64,000 nt of DNA from Clostridiales bacterium CHKCI001 (GCA_900045905.1 FCNS01000009.1:1-64000); one strand, 5' to 3'; positions 1-14,351 are shown, numbered from the stretch's first letter. The notes: a model not told the origin generated them from the sequence alone. Numbers and translations are program-made.

Positions 1-206
<206 letters not shown>

Positions 207-379
207 ATAATAGTTTGTCCGAACTTCAAAATCAAACGTTAGCTTAATTTTACCGTTCTTACTGTTTTTAAGGTGCATCTTTTGATGCTGTTCTGAATTA
301 TTCTCTTAGAATTTTTCAGGGTTGGTTATACTGTTTAGTTATCAAGGTTCTTTCTCTGTCGCTCAACAGCGACTCGATT

Positions 380-408
380 ATTTTACCATACTCATTTTCG
401 TTTGTCAA
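380..408 (-). promoter_or_regulatory. rRNA promoter, proximal
   Basis: Minus-strand TTGACA (403-408) and TAAAAT (380-385) are separated by 17 bp. This is the promoter nearest to the 16S gene, with a predicted leader of roughly 170 nt. Confidence 0.8.
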
Positions 409-475
409 GCACTTTTTTCAAGTTTTTCAAACTTTTTCTATTTTCTGGTTTGTCACTTTTTTCGCAACATTTGGT

Positions 476-504
476 ATATTACCATATCTTTTTTTGTTTG
501 TCAA
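476..504 (-). promoter_or_regulatory. rRNA promoter, middle
   Basis: Minus-strand TTGACA (499-504) and TAATAT (476-481) are separated by 17 bp. The spacer closely resembles that of the proximal promoter, which suggests duplication of a promoter unit. Confidence 0.75.
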
Positions 505-728
505 GCATTTTTTCTTATTCGTTTGTTTCCGATACCCATCGTCTTTCCTAAGAAAACCAAAACATGCTTACTCTCCAAAACAAGAAAATATTTCTACCAT
601 ACAATTTCTCACAATTATTTTTTCTACAATTGTTTCCGCTTCATTTATTTCTAAATTTACAGTTTTTTTATTATATTGTATCTATATTGTATTTATTGTG
701 TCTATATTGTTTTCAAGCGACATCTAGT

Positions 729-757
729 ACTATATCACTCTTCTATCTACTTGTCAA
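729..757 (-). promoter_or_regulatory. rRNA promoter, distal
   Basis: Minus-strand TTGACA (752-757) and TATAGT (729-734) are separated by 17 bp. This is the farthest upstream of three tandem promoters; it lies just after the terminator of the beta-glucoside operon. Confidence 0.7.
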
Positions 758-802
758 CTATTTTTTTATATTTTTTAAATTTTTTTATTGCATATACAAT
801 AG

Positions 803-831
803 CAGCCTTATCCGCAGGTGGATAAGGCTGC
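803..831 (-). terminator. terminator of the beta-glucoside operon
   Basis: A near-perfect stem GCAGCCTTATCC / GGATAAGGCTGC with a short loop lies 30 nt past the stop of the last operon gene. It insulates the rRNA promoters from the operon upstream. Confidence 0.8.
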
Positions 832-860
832 TGCTTATGAGCCTAACTATTTATTTTGTT

Positions 861-3770
<2,910 letters not shown>

Positions 3771-5528
3771 TTATTGTATAGAAACATCCCATAAATTTGG
3801 ACTTTGGAAATGCTGATCTAATGTGTCACTAAACCAACGTCCATTCATTACATTTTTAATCACTTTCTCTTTTAACTCTGGAGAAATACTTGTATCTGCT
3901 TCCATTTGACGAATAATTTCCTCATATGTTGTGCTAACATCCTTTAGCTCCACAACTGCATCCGTCTCTGTTCCATCAAATACCATAGAATTTTTATTCT
4001 CTGGTGTCCAATTTGTCCATTGAGCAAGCCCCTCTCCATTTGGATCTCCTGTTGCTAAGAAATTAGCAAGGTAATTATTATATTGTTTCGCCATTGCAAC
4101 ATATCCAGCTTTTTGAAATGCTCCTTCAAATGTAGCGGTATAATTATTTTGTGTAGAAAGCATTGGTACAAAAATTCCATGGAATGCACCATAATCACCT
4201 AAGTCCGCTTTCATCTGAGAAGTTTCTCCGCCATAATCAACTTGACATAAATAAATATTAGAGGAGTAATTTGTTGCCATCTTTTCCGCACTGCACTCTG
4301 CATTAAAGATACGATACATATCACTTCCATACTTAGAGGCAAATGCTTTCGCTGCTGTAATTTCTTCTTCTGTATATCCCTGCATTTCTTCACTTTCAAA
4401 ATAAGCATCTCCTAAACAGAACATACTAAATTCTGTACTACCTGTCAACATCATTAATGGTACATCATTATAACTTGTTGTATCAAATCCTTCCATTGGT
4501 ATTACAACGCCATCTTCATAGAGATGTGGGAATACACTCATACGGATTCCAGCATTCCCCATCAAAGCTACCAAACGTTCCGAGGAAATACTATATAAAT
4601 AGTCTTTTACATCCTGTCCACTGGTCAATAACCAATTAAATGCTTCTGCTTCTGTTGCAAATTTTCCATCTTCCACTGCCAATGGAGCAATTGCTTCTGC
4701 AATCTTATTCGCACTTAATGTTTCGTCTGCGGTTGTCATACCGCCACTGAATGCAATCGCCTTTTGAAACTTTCCTTCAAATATAGGGCTAATTAACATA
4801 GCCATTACATCACGGCCGCCTGCGGAGAAACCAGATACCGTAATATTTTCTGGATCTCCTCCAAATGCACTGATGTTTTCTTTTACCCAGTCTAAGGCTG
4901 CTGCAATATCTAACATTGCATAGTTTCCAGTACTTCCCTCTTCTGTCTGAAGTGCTGGCAGACAATTAAATCCTAATAATCCTAAACGATAATCAATGGA
5001 AACATACACACAGTTATTATTCACTACAATATCCTGACCAGGAATCTCTCCTGCGTTTCCAGTTTGATTATTTCCTCCATGAATAAATACAAGCACTGGA
5101 AGATTTTGTGAATTCTCTTTTGCATAAACATTCAATCGCAGACAATCTTCACTTCCTGTTACTTCCGTTCCTGAAAGCTGCAAGGCTGGACTGGAAGCTT
5201 GTGTGCATTCCAACGTTTCTGTCCATGCATCTGGTTGCTGCGGTGCCTGCCACCTTAATTCTCCCGTTGGAGCTTTTCCATAAGGAATTCCATACCAAGT
5301 CAAAACTTCTCCTTCCTGAACTCCTTTCACGGTTCCATATTTTGTAGAAACTACTGTATTATCCTCCTGTGCTTCACTTCCCTCTGCTTGAGAACCTGTC
5401 TCCTCCGAGGATGCAGTTGTCGTCGTTGTATCAGCCATACCAGTTTGCTCTGTCGAATCTGAGCTACACCCCGTCATTAACAGAGCAGTTACAATAGATA
5501 ACAGAGCAATTACATTACGTTTTCTCAT
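3771..5528 (-). CDS. carboxylesterase type B, lipoprotein
   Basis: A 585-residue lipoprotein. Residues 1-21 form a signal peptide ending in the lipobox LMTGC, followed by a Ser/Thr/Glu-rich linker (to about residue 60) and then a full alpha/beta-hydrolase of the carboxylesterase/lipase family. Visible landmarks are the oxyanion-hole FIHGGNN, the nucleophile elbow GFSAGG, the EDCLRLNVY block and a late GAFHG histidine. It should cleave ester groups outside the membrane. Position inside a PTS beta-glucoside operon suggests removal of acyl or aromatic esters from decorated glucosides before import; that role is inference. Substrate unknown. Confidence 0.88.
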   Translation of the reverse strand: MRKRNVIALLSIVTALLMTGCSSDSTEQTGMADTTTTTASSEETGSQAEGSEAQEDNTVVSTKYGTVKGVQEGEVLTWYGIPYGKAPTGELRWQAPQQPDAWTETLECTQASSPALQLSGTEVTGSEDCLRLNVYAKENSQNLPVLVFIHGGNNQTGNAGEIPGQDIVVNNNCVYVSIDYRLGLLGFNCLPALQTEEGSTGNYAMLDIAAALDWVKENISAFGGDPENITVSGFSAGGRDVMAMLISPIFEGKFQKAIAFSGGMTTADETLSANKIAEAIAPLAVEDGKFATEAEAFNWLLTSGQDVKDYLYSISSERLVALMGNAGIRMSVFPHLYEDGVVIPMEGFDTTSYNDVPLMMLTGSTEFSMFCLGDAYFESEEMQGYTEEEITAAKAFASKYGSDMYRIFNAECSAEKMATNYSSNIYLCQVDYGGETSQMKADLGDYGAFHGIFVPMLSTQNNYTATFEGAFQKAGYVAMAKQYNNYLANFLATGDPNGEGLAQWTNWTPENKNSMVFDGTETDAVVELKDVSTTYEEIIRQMEADTSISPELKEKVIKNVMNGRWFSDTLDQHFQSPNLWDVSIQ

Positions 5529-5591
5529 AATTATTTTCCACCTTTCACCTTTTGTATTTCATAACATGGTATCTTTCTTACATTCCAAACA

Positions 5592-7241
5592 CTATTGCAC
5601 TGTTATAATTACACGCTGATAATGCTTCATTCCATGAGCACCATTGTCTTCACCCTCTACTACAATATGAATGGTATCCCCTGGCTGCGCATCTTCTGGA
5701 ATTGTAAATGTCACTTCTGCGGTATCACTTCCTGTCAACTCAATGGAATCTGTCACTTCACCTTCTGCTAAATCCCTATGAATACCAAGCAATAATCCAC
5801 TCATCTCTTCATTGACTGTTTCATTTTTTGCAACTTTGGATTCTTCATAGGTATCTGCCTCAAAATAATGCCACCAACGGAATGTTACTTGATCTCCATC
5901 TGGATCTTGTGCAGATGCATGCAAAGTAAGGGTTTGACCTGGTGTTGCAGTTAAATCAATTCCTTCTTGCACGGTTACTGTTGGGGCATGGTTGGCATCT
6001 TCATAATTTGATGCAATACACCAATCTGCACGAGCCGCAAAGTCATCCTGAATATCATCAAACCAACGCATTAAAGAATATTCAGATTCATAACGATTCG
6101 TATATGGATCAAAATCCAATACATTATTAATCCAACGTGCTTCTCCATCTGTTCCAAAGCGACCGCCCCATCCACCATAGGACGGATCTTCCATACTGCG
6201 AAGTCCATTATCAATCAAATATAAGAACGATGGGGAATCTCCTTCTGATATAAAATCATAACGATTATACTGAGGATTATTTTCCAAATATGCATCAATT
6301 CCTCTTTGTTCTTCTTCCAGTTCTCCCTCAATCACATTGCCATCTCCCATTAATGCATAGTAATCCAGCAACGCTCCATGACCTTCTTTAATATTCTCTA
6401 AATTCCATTCTCCTTGAAGCCTAGAATTTACTTCATTAGTGTGATTTTTCCAAGCATAGGCAAAATGCCAGAAGTTGGAACGATCATTAATAATTTTTAG
6501 ATCTGGCCAGTTTACTGCAATATAATTACTGTAACTATCATCTTGATCTAAAATAATATAAAGAACTAACTTATCATTAATCTTTCGTTGAATTTCTTCC
6601 CATTGATCGGTGTCTTTGTATTCCTCTTCAATACTCTTTAATGCACGAGCAGTTGTATTTGTTCCACCCCAAGTTTGTACATATAGCGTTCTAGGGTCAT
6701 CATCTAAAAATAGATTTTTTAAAAATTCCGATCCATCGGTTACTTTTTCCATCTCTCCTACATTTGTGATATTTCCAATATGTGTTACCGACTTTAAGTA
6801 ATCTGGAGTCGGATATCCTTGTGCATGCACTGTCAGATTTGGATATACTTCTTCATATGCATTTAAGAAATTATTAAGCCATTCGGTTCCCGTCCATCGG
6901 AATGCTTCGATTCCTGCTTCTGCATCTCCAGCATAATGATATGTTGAACTCGTCAATACAATTCCTGCAATATCCATTTCATTTGCATACAATAACGCAC
7001 GAATAACCGAATTCATATCATCTACTTCTCCATCAGTAGTAATTACTGTTCTTGACTTTTGTGATGTTGTTGTGGTATCTTCTGTTTCATTTGTCGGACT
7101 CGATGCCTCAGAGCTTGCACCTGTTGAAGAAACAGAAGCTGTTGAAGCAGCAGAATCACTCGCATCATTTGAATTCCCAGCACATGCCGTACTAAAAATT
7201 GAAACGCCAATTACTAGTAATGCCAACCATTTCTTTTTCAT
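5592..7241 (-). CDS. DUF1593 nucleoside-hydrolase-like lipoprotein
   Basis: About 549 residues. A signal peptide with a cysteine lipobox (STACAG) is followed by an S/T-rich linker (to about residue 65). Then comes a DUF1593 domain starting at VITTDGEVDDMNS, whose D-x-x-x-DD pattern resembles the calcium site of inosine-uridine nucleoside hydrolases, and a C-terminal beta-sandwich of the type found in Sde182-like cellulose-binding proteins (about 420-549). The ATG at 7241 is chosen over a GTG six bases upstream because it is better spaced from AAAGGTGG. Likely a surface carbohydrate-acting enzyme; the reaction is not established for this family. Confidence 0.85.
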   Translation of the reverse strand: MKKKWLALLVIGVSIFSTACAGNSNDASDSAASTASVSSTGASSEASSPTNETEDTTTTSQKSRTVITTDGEVDDMNSVIRALLYANEMDIAGIVLTSSTYHYAGDAEAGIEAFRWTGTEWLNNFLNAYEEVYPNLTVHAQGYPTPDYLKSVTHIGNITNVGEMEKVTDGSEFLKNLFLDDDPRTLYVQTWGGTNTTARALKSIEEEYKDTDQWEEIQRKINDKLVLYIILDQDDSYSNYIAVNWPDLKIINDRSNFWHFAYAWKNHTNEVNSRLQGEWNLENIKEGHGALLDYYALMGDGNVIEGELEEEQRGIDAYLENNPQYNRYDFISEGDSPSFLYLIDNGLRSMEDPSYGGWGGRFGTDGEARWINNVLDFDPYTNRYESEYSLMRWFDDIQDDFAARADWCIASNYEDANHAPTVTVQEGIDLTATPGQTLTLHASAQDPDGDQVTFRWWHYFEADTYEESKVAKNETVNEEMSGLLLGIHRDLAEGEVTDSIELTGSDTAEVTFTIPEDAQPGDTIHIVVEGEDNGAHGMKHYQRVIITVQ

Positions 7242-7352
7242 TGACACTCCACCTTTCTTTTTGTCTTATGGCAGCGTTCATTCAGAATTTTTAATTTTCT
7301 GAATAAACACATGCCATTTTTTCGTAATATATCGTCCTAAAAATTTGAACAT

Positions 7353-9275
<1,923 letters not shown>

Positions 9276-9344
9276 TTATAATGGTGATTCGACCTCTGGG
9301 CGAATCATATCTGTTTACTATGCGTTTCTAAGTATGAATCTATA

Positions 9345-9389
9345 GAAAGAAAAAAACCGAATAACATAGAGTTCTCCCTATTGCTATTC
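9345..9389 (-). terminator. conditional terminator before bglP
   Basis: On the minus strand an ACCGAATAGCAATAG arm pairs with CTATGTTATTCGGT and is followed by a run of eight T. Its 5' arm overlaps the end of the RAT sequence, so RAT binding by the antiterminator should block this hairpin. Confidence 0.88.
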
Positions 9390-9418
9390 GGTCTTGCCAT
9401 CTTTACATGTAACAATCC
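9390..9418 (-). promoter_or_regulatory. ribonucleic antiterminator (RAT) before bglP
   Basis: The minus strand reads GGATTGTTAC...GGCAAGACC, the two conserved halves of the LicT/BglG RAT, with the usual 29-nt total length. It immediately precedes the terminator hairpin. Confidence 0.88.
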
Positions 9419-9452
9419 ATACATTATAATCCGCAAATAAATTCTGCTTCTT

Positions 9453-10289
9453 CTATTCCTGTTCATCTATAATTCTCTTAATATGAACGGTTAGATAGAT
9501 AATCTCTTCTTCTGTCAATTTGTAATCAACTCTTGATTCCATATAGTTACGGATCTTTTCCGCACAACAATAGGCCTCTGGATACTTTCGTTTAATTAAC
9601 TCACAAAATTCTAAATCATCAGTCTGATAATATTGATTACATACTGCCCTTTGTACAAAGAATTTCAGATGCGTCAAGAAACGCTCATAGGCTAATGTCT
9701 TTTCATCCAAATCGATATGGAAATGATAGCGTACAATATTCAGTACATCCTGAATGATTTCTGTCATCTGAATCGAATGCTGCATATCAGTGTCTAACTC
9801 TGCATTTACAATATGAAGAGCAATAAATCCAGCCTCATCTTCTGGAAGTTCTACACCCAATTGTTCTTTTATAATAGATACAGCTTCCTTTCCAATCAAG
9901 AATTCATGGTTATAAAAACGCTTAATTTCCCATAACAGAGCATTGTGAAACTCCATCCCCTGTTTTTTTCTTTCTACCGCAAAGCTAATATGATCTGTCA
10001 AAGCAATATAAATATTATCACTCAGTTTTTTGTTCAGTGAACACTTCGCATAGGAAATAATCTTATTTGCAGTTTTAATATGTTCATATGGAATTTTTTC
10101 TACCAATGCTTGAAACTGCTCTCGATTATCTTTTCCTTGGATCAAAAAAATTTTTTCAATTTTTTTCTGATCCACCTCGTCGTTTGGTATACGCTGAAAG
10201 CCGATTCCACGCCCCATAATTACGACTTCTCGTCCCTGTTCATCGATAGAACTGATTACATTATTATTAATAATTTTCGTAATTTTCAA
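9453..10289 (-). CDS. licT: BglG/LicT-family transcription antiterminator
   Basis: About 278 residues: an N-terminal CAT RNA-binding domain (residues 1-55, ITKIINNNVISS...MGRGIGF), then two PRD domains carrying histidines for PTS phosphorylation (for example in DHISFA and ALHIVN). The TTG at 10289 is chosen because the mature CAT domain starts at M-K-I-T-K, as in other family members, and AAAGGAAG sits ahead of it; a longer TTG start at 10310 is possible. Known family members bind RAT RNA when dephosphorylated by the IIB domain in the presence of substrate. RAT sites occur before both this gene and bglP, implying autoregulation. Confidence 0.93.
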   Translation of the reverse strand: MKITKIINNNVISSIDEQGREVVIMGRGIGFQRIPNDEVDQKKIEKIFLIQGKDNREQFQALVEKIPYEHIKTANKIISYAKCSLNKKLSDNIYIALTDHISFAVERKKQGMEFHNALLWEIKRFYNHEFLIGKEAVSIIKEQLGVELPEDEAGFIALHIVNAELDTDMQHSIQMTEIIQDVLNIVRYHFHIDLDEKTLAYERFLTHLKFFVQRAVCNQYYQTDDLEFCELIKRKYPEAYCCAEKIRNYMESRVDYKLTEEEIIYLTVHIKRIIDEQE

Positions 10290-10329
10290 TGCATATCGAC
10301 TTCCTTTCAACCATTCTGAGCAAAAAAAT

Positions 10330-10407
10330 AACTACGTCGCACTCTCAATCAATCAGAGGGCACGACATCGTGATCCTGTAGCTCTGATGAAACGAGAGAA
10401 TCCAACC
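10330..10407 (-). terminator. conditional terminator before licT
   Basis: Several nested stems can form on the minus strand (GGATTCTCTC with GAGAGT; ATCAGAG with CTCTGAT; CACGAT with GTCGTG), and a TTATTTTTTT tract follows. It is more elaborate than the bglP terminator and abuts the RAT at its 5' side. Confidence 0.75.
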
Positions 10408-10436
10408 TAGTTTTGCCTGCCTACCAGTAACAATCT
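10408..10436 (-). promoter_or_regulatory. RAT site before licT
   Basis: The minus strand reads AGATTGTTACTGGTAGGCAG followed by GCAAAACTA, matching the LicT-type RAT consensus closely (29 nt). The promoter should lie farther upstream in AT-rich DNA at about 10440-10560, where I see no clear -35/-10 pair. Confidence 0.82.
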
Positions 10437-10613
10437 GGATTATCTTCTCATAAAGAATTCTATCTGAATCTGCAAAATTTCTTGTAAGTTTATACTAGCA
10501 TATTAGCCATAAATTGTCAAGTTAAATTTTATTTTTTTATTATTTTTTCCCTATATCTGTAAAACCTTCTTCTTTTTTTTAGCATTCTGTCTAATTTTTG
10601 CTTGATCTTACAA

Positions 10614-10656
10614 ACAAAAGAAACCTCCACTGGATGTCTTTTGCATATCACGATAA
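10614..10656 (-). repeat. dispersed post-terminator element, copy 1
   Basis: A 43-nt sequence with core CATCCAGTGGAGG, identical to the copy at 62389-62431. It lies directly after the terminator of the GNAT gene. It contains its own small dyad (AAAAGA with TCTTTT; TCCA with TGGA). Confidence 0.85.
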
Positions 10657-10659
10657 GAA

Positions 10660-10726
10660 AAAGACTATTGTAAAGCGATTTCTTACAAATTCATAATAAG
10701 AAACAACCGCTTTTTCAATAGTCTTT
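10660..10726 (-). terminator. terminator after the GNAT gene
   Basis: A long stem AAAGACTATTG / CAATAGTCTTT with an inner GCGGTT / AATCGC pairing, followed on the minus strand by TTTTTCTTA. It sits 15 nt past the GNAT stop codon. Confidence 0.8.
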
Positions 10727-10741
10727 ATAAGGCAAAATATT

Positions 10742-11185
10742 TTATTTTATTGTTTTTATCATTTGCACATATTCTAATTCTTCAAACCCTAAACGGCGAT
10801 ATAAACTTCTAGCTCTCTCATTGTCAAGCTCTGTCTCTAGACGCAGTCTCTTCACTTCTGGACCAGCATGTTCTTCTACATATTGAAAAAATTCTCTACC
10901 CAGCCCTTTGGAACGAAATGCTTCTAAAATATATAGTTCTTCCAACCATATTACAATTCCGCCAGCTTCCTGAGAAAAAGTCTTAGCTGTTAATCCATAT
11001 CCAGCAATTTCTCCTTCCCACTCTAATATATATCCTTCTGCATACTCTTCAGAACGCATTAACTCTTCAAACGTACGTTCATGATACTCCTCTGGGATTG
11101 ACTCTAATACTGCATCCGATGCATACATTTCTCTTGCAAGACGTAGAAATACTTCTCTATCTTTTTCCGTAATTTTTCTAATCAT
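10742..11185 (-). CDS. GNAT-family N-acetyltransferase
   Basis: A 147-residue protein with the GNAT fold: the acetyl-CoA-binding motif reads R-S-K-G-L-G around residue 97, and the closing N-E-R-A-R-S-L-Y-R-R-L-G-F motif near residues 122-134 is typical. Such enzymes transfer acetyl groups to amines; the substrate is not predictable. AAAGTGAGG precedes the ATG. It stands alone between the antiterminator locus and an ABC transporter and has its own terminator. Confidence 0.85.
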   Translation of the reverse strand: MIRKITEKDREVFLRLAREMYASDAVLESIPEEYHERTFEELMRSEEYAEGYILEWEGEIAGYGLTAKTFSQEAGGIVIWLEELYILEAFRSKGLGREFFQYVEEHAGPEVKRLRLETELDNERARSLYRRLGFEELEYVQMIKTIK

Positions 11186-11269
11186 ATAAATTCCTCACTT
11201 TAATTATTTTCTCACTCGCTTACCTATTATATCAGATTTGATTTTCTTTTCAAAGTAGTTATAGTAAAA

Positions 11270-11339
11270 GGTTGAAAGAAACTTTCACCGGTCCCTGAAT
11301 TTATGCTGTAGCAAGTTGGGCATTAAGAGGTAATTATGA
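11270..11339 (+). ncRNA. leader-like structured motif, copy A
   Basis: A ~70-nt plus-strand segment aligns end to end with the leader at 44296-44364 (minus strand). Shared blocks are GGTTGAA, TCCCTGAATTTAT, GGCATTA and an AAGAGG-type ribosome-binding sequence followed by TATGA. It ends in an ATG that opens only a 12-codon frame (11336-11374). No plus-strand gene follows, so this is an orphan copy or a solitary small RNA. I do not recognise the family. Confidence 0.5.
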
Positions 11340-11368
11340 AAGACGTCATACATTTTTCTTCTATATAT

Positions 11369-12754
11369 TTATAATACATCCCTTCGCACAAAACCATCAT
11401 AGGCAGTTAACAGAAATACAATCATGTACACAGCAATTACTCCAATTGCAAATGTCACTGTCTGTTCTGGAAAAATCATCGTTCCACTCTGTATTACTTC
11501 TAAATCAGTATTTGCAAAAATTAAATAGCGTCCCCAATCCACATTTGTTAAAATCAAAAATTGCGTAATGGTTTTTCCCGCTAATAATGCTCCAACCCCT
11601 AACCCAATTGCAACGGAAGAAGTACGTAAAATTGATGAAATCATAAATGCCATTGTCATCATAACAACTAGGTCTACCGCTTTTATTGCATATCGAATTA
11701 GAAAAAATATTGCTGCACTTTGTTCTTGAACCACCCCATTTTGAACGGTAATATAAGAAGTGTTCCAATCTCCGTCAAACAGGAGCGTTGCAAATCCTAA
11801 CTGAATCAAATAAAGCAATACCGTGAAAATTGCACTAATTGATAATAATGTAAGATATTTGCTAAAGAAGATTTTTCTTCGACTAATTGGGTTAATCAGC
11901 AAGAATTTAATGGTACCATTGGAGAATTCTCCTGCAATACTTCCTCCAGCTAAAATAACTACAAACATACTTAACGCCGTCATAATTGAGAGCGAGGTAT
12001 CCATCATGTTCCATCTATCATCTTCATAATAATATCTGCCTGAATCCTCTGAAATTATGTGGATTTTATTATTTTCCAAACGGTATTTTTCTATTTGAAT
12101 TTCTTCCATAATCGTCTGATAATATTCCGATTCTGTTTCATTTTCTGCTTCTAGCTGAAAACGTGTCTTTTGATTCCGAGTATAACTCTCAATCAACTCC
12201 GCTAAGGATGCATCTGGATTCCACTCATGATCCATTGCATATTGATAGGCAAAACCAACTTCCTTCTTCTGTTCATCCGTAATATCCATATGTGCAATTT
12301 CTTTTTGCTTATATTCACAATACTTTTTATAGTCTCTTTCTCGAACACTTTGTTTTAACTCTTCTAATTCCGTTTCTATTTCTGTTCGCTGCTCTGAGCT
12401 TAAACTATCCTCACTTAGCTGTGCTTGTTTTTCATAAAATGCCTCATTGATTGCAAGATACATCCAACTATTTTCTAATTGAAACTCTTTTGTTGTATAT
12501 AACTGATTTTCCTCAACAAAATCATATAAAGCTAACTCAATTTCATAATCATGCGACATTTGAGAACGATAATACTGCTTTTGCTCTTGAATGGACTCTT
12601 TGGAAAACTGTGAATATTGAATGTCCATATTCGTTCCATTACTGCGGAATAACAAATGAATCCCTACAATTAGCAACAATCCAAGTACAATCAACACCCA
12701 TGTACTAATTTTAGAAAATATTTTTTGATACTCATTCCTCATTAAGCGAAGCAA
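11369..12754 (-). CDS. ABC-2 type transporter permease
   Basis: A 461-residue membrane protein. One N-terminal transmembrane helix (about 17-35) is followed by a large, charged extracytoplasmic region (about 36-240) and then five or six helices (about 255-455). The segment GEFSNGTIKFLLINPISRR is the typical cytosolic coupling motif of ABC-2 permeases. It begins with TTG overlapping the upstream ATPase by 23 nt, with GGGAGGGG at good spacing. Together the genes should form an exporter or membrane-remodelling ABC system; the cargo is unknown. Confidence 0.85.
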   Translation of the reverse strand: MLRLMRNEYQKIFSKISTWVLIVLGLLLIVGIHLLFRSNGTNMDIQYSQFSKESIQEQKQYYRSQMSHDYEIELALYDFVEENQLYTTKEFQLENSWMYLAINEAFYEKQAQLSEDSLSSEQRTEIETELEELKQSVRERDYKKYCEYKQKEIAHMDITDEQKKEVGFAYQYAMDHEWNPDASLAELIESYTRNQKTRFQLEAENETESEYYQTIMEEIQIEKYRLENNKIHIISEDSGRYYYEDDRWNMMDTSLSIMTALSMFVVILAGGSIAGEFSNGTIKFLLINPISRRKIFFSKYLTLLSISAIFTVLLYLIQLGFATLLFDGDWNTSYITVQNGVVQEQSAAIFFLIRYAIKAVDLVVMMTMAFMISSILRTSSVAIGLGVGALLAGKTITQFLILTNVDWGRYLIFANTDLEVIQSGTMIFPEQTVTFAIGVIAVYMIVFLLTAYDGFVRRDVL

Positions 12755-13685
12755 TTGAATCCCCTCCCTTTTCTGTCATTTCCAAAAATACATCTTCCAA
12801 TGATACTTTTTCCTTCGGACACACAGTTAAAATCGAAAAACCATTTAAGATTATATTTTTGTTTATCTCTATCAATTGATCGGTATTATCAATGGAAAGC
12901 TCAAAATGTTCTTCATCCTTTTTTTCTGCATTTAATGTATAGTTTTTCTCTAGCCAACTGACAACCTTCGAGGATTCCTTTACATGATAACAATAAATCG
13001 TCTTTTCTTCTTGCGCAGTTTCCAGTATCGCTCCAATTTTTTGGACTTGAATTAGCCTTCCTTCCGATAAAATTCCAACACGATCACACATTAACTCCAT
13101 TTCACTCATTAGATGACTGGACACAATCACACAAACGTTTTTTCTATGTGCTAGTTCTTTCAAAATATCTCTTAAATGTTTAATCCCTGCTGGATCTAAA
13201 CCATTTGTCGGTTCATCTAAGATCAAGACTTCTGGCTCTGCCATTAATGTTACCGCCAATCCAAGACGCTGACGCATTCCAAGCGAATATTTCTTTACCT
13301 TCTCATGAATTCGATTGGAAAGTCCCACGAGTTCTACGATTTCTTTTAAACGTTCGTCTGTAATTCCCTTTCTCATTCTTGCAAACATCTTTAGATTGCT
13401 CCATCCACTCATATAAGAATACAATTCTGGATTTTCTACAATTGCACCAACTCGTGTCAATGCTTTTTCAAACTCTTTTTCTAATTCATATCCACAAATT
13501 TTTACGTTTCCTTCATCGGACTGTAATAGACCTGTTAGAATTTTAATTGTAGTTGTCTTTCCAGCTCCATTTGGCCCTAAAAATCCAAATACTTCACCAG
13601 CGTATACTTCCATCGTTAAATCTGGAATTGCAACTTTTTTTCCAAATTTCTTTTTTAAATGTTCAATCTGAACAACTGCTTCCAT
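12732..13685 (-). CDS. ABC transporter ATP-binding protein
   Basis: About 317 residues. Walker A (GPNGAGKTTT), signature (YSLGMRQRLGLA), Walker B (LILDEPTNGLD) and an H-loop (SSHLMSE) are all intact, followed by a ~90-residue C-terminal domain usual in ABC-2 export ATPases. The ATG at 13685 is preferred because AGGAGG lies 10 nt upstream; the ATG at 13694 overlaps the ribosome-binding site. Energises the permease encoded downstream. Confidence 0.92.
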   Translation of the reverse strand: MEAVVQIEHLKKKFGKKVAIPDLTMEVYAGEVFGFLGPNGAGKTTTIKILTGLLQSDEGNVKICGYELEKEFEKALTRVGAIVENPELYSYMSGWSNLKMFARMRKGITDERLKEIVELVGLSNRIHEKVKKYSLGMRQRLGLAVTLMAEPEVLILDEPTNGLDPAGIKHLRDILKELAHRKNVCVIVSSHLMSEMELMCDRVGILSEGRLIQVQKIGAILETAQEEKTIYCYHVKESSKVVSWLEKNYTLNAEKKDEEHFELSIDNTDQLIEINKNIILNGFSILTVCPKEKVSLEDVFLEMTEKGGDSIASLNEE

Positions 13686-13701
13686 TCCACTCATCCCTCC
13701 T

Positions 13702-14319
13702 TTATACAGCGGTCATATTATTAACTATGTAATTATCCATTGTAATTCGCACAATCTTCCAACCATCATCTGTAAGTGTCAAATAAATATTGGCACTTAA
13801 TTGTTCATTTCGTTTCGCCTTTTGATCGGTTTCTAATCCATATTCCGTCCAAAGATCTTCACTAATTACTTCGATTCCAGTTGGAAGGATTACCACGGTT
13901 TCTCCTGATAATGTAAAATCATAATTATATTCAATTTTGCATAATGCCCCTTTTGTTCCATACTTACTAATTTGATAATCTGTCATAATCCCTGATAACT
14001 GCTCTAGATTTTCATTTTTTTCTTCTAAAAACTGATCCATCTGCATTTGGAACTCTTCTTTATCCAGTCCTCCATCTTGCAGACGCATTTCTTTTTTCTC
14101 CCAATAAGTACCCATTAGTTGTTCCACCTGTATGTTAGATGCTGTTTTATCTGCAGCAAACTTCATAACTGCCTCCATATAATTTTCAATCAATTCTTTT
14201 GCAGATTCTTTTTGCTGATTAAATTGAATCGTGCCTACTGTAATATAACTAACAAGCCCAATGAATAAAATTACTGCTAACACTAGTCCCCGATTCACTT
14301 TTTTATACCATCGTTTCAT
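13702..14319 (-). CDS. membrane-anchored protein of unknown function
   Basis: 205 residues with one transmembrane helix (about 12-31) and the remainder predicted outside the membrane; glutamate- and lysine-rich, with helices at 35-110 and a probable beta-rich end. It is the first gene of the ABC operon, 16 nt before the ATPase start, with AGGAG before its ATG. The layout suggests an accessory or substrate-contacting subunit of the exporter, but I do not recognise a family. Confidence 0.75.
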   Translation of the reverse strand: MKRWYKKVNRGLVLAVILFIGLVSYITVGTIQFNQQKESAKELIENYMEAVMKFAADKTASNIQVEQLMGTYWEKKEMRLQDGGLDKEEFQMQMDQFLEEKNENLEQLSGIMTDYQISKYGTKGALCKIEYNYDFTLSGETVVILPTGIEVISEDLWTEYGLETDQKAKRNEQLSANIYLTLTDDGWKIVRITMDNYIVNNMTAV

Positions 14320-14351
14320 AAACTCCTCCTTTTAGTTTCCTTTTTCAGAAT

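Larger units (their letters stand above)
207..796 (-). promoter_or_regulatory. rRNA operon leader and tandem promoter region
   Basis: This long gene-free stretch lies upstream of the 16S gene and is very AT-rich. It holds three evenly built sigma-A promoters (listed separately), followed by a leader with a small stem-loop at about 354-376, where a GTCGCT/AGCGAC pair could form. Open frames on the plus strand here are low-complexity F/Y/L-rich translations of T-rich DNA and are not genes. Confidence 0.8.
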
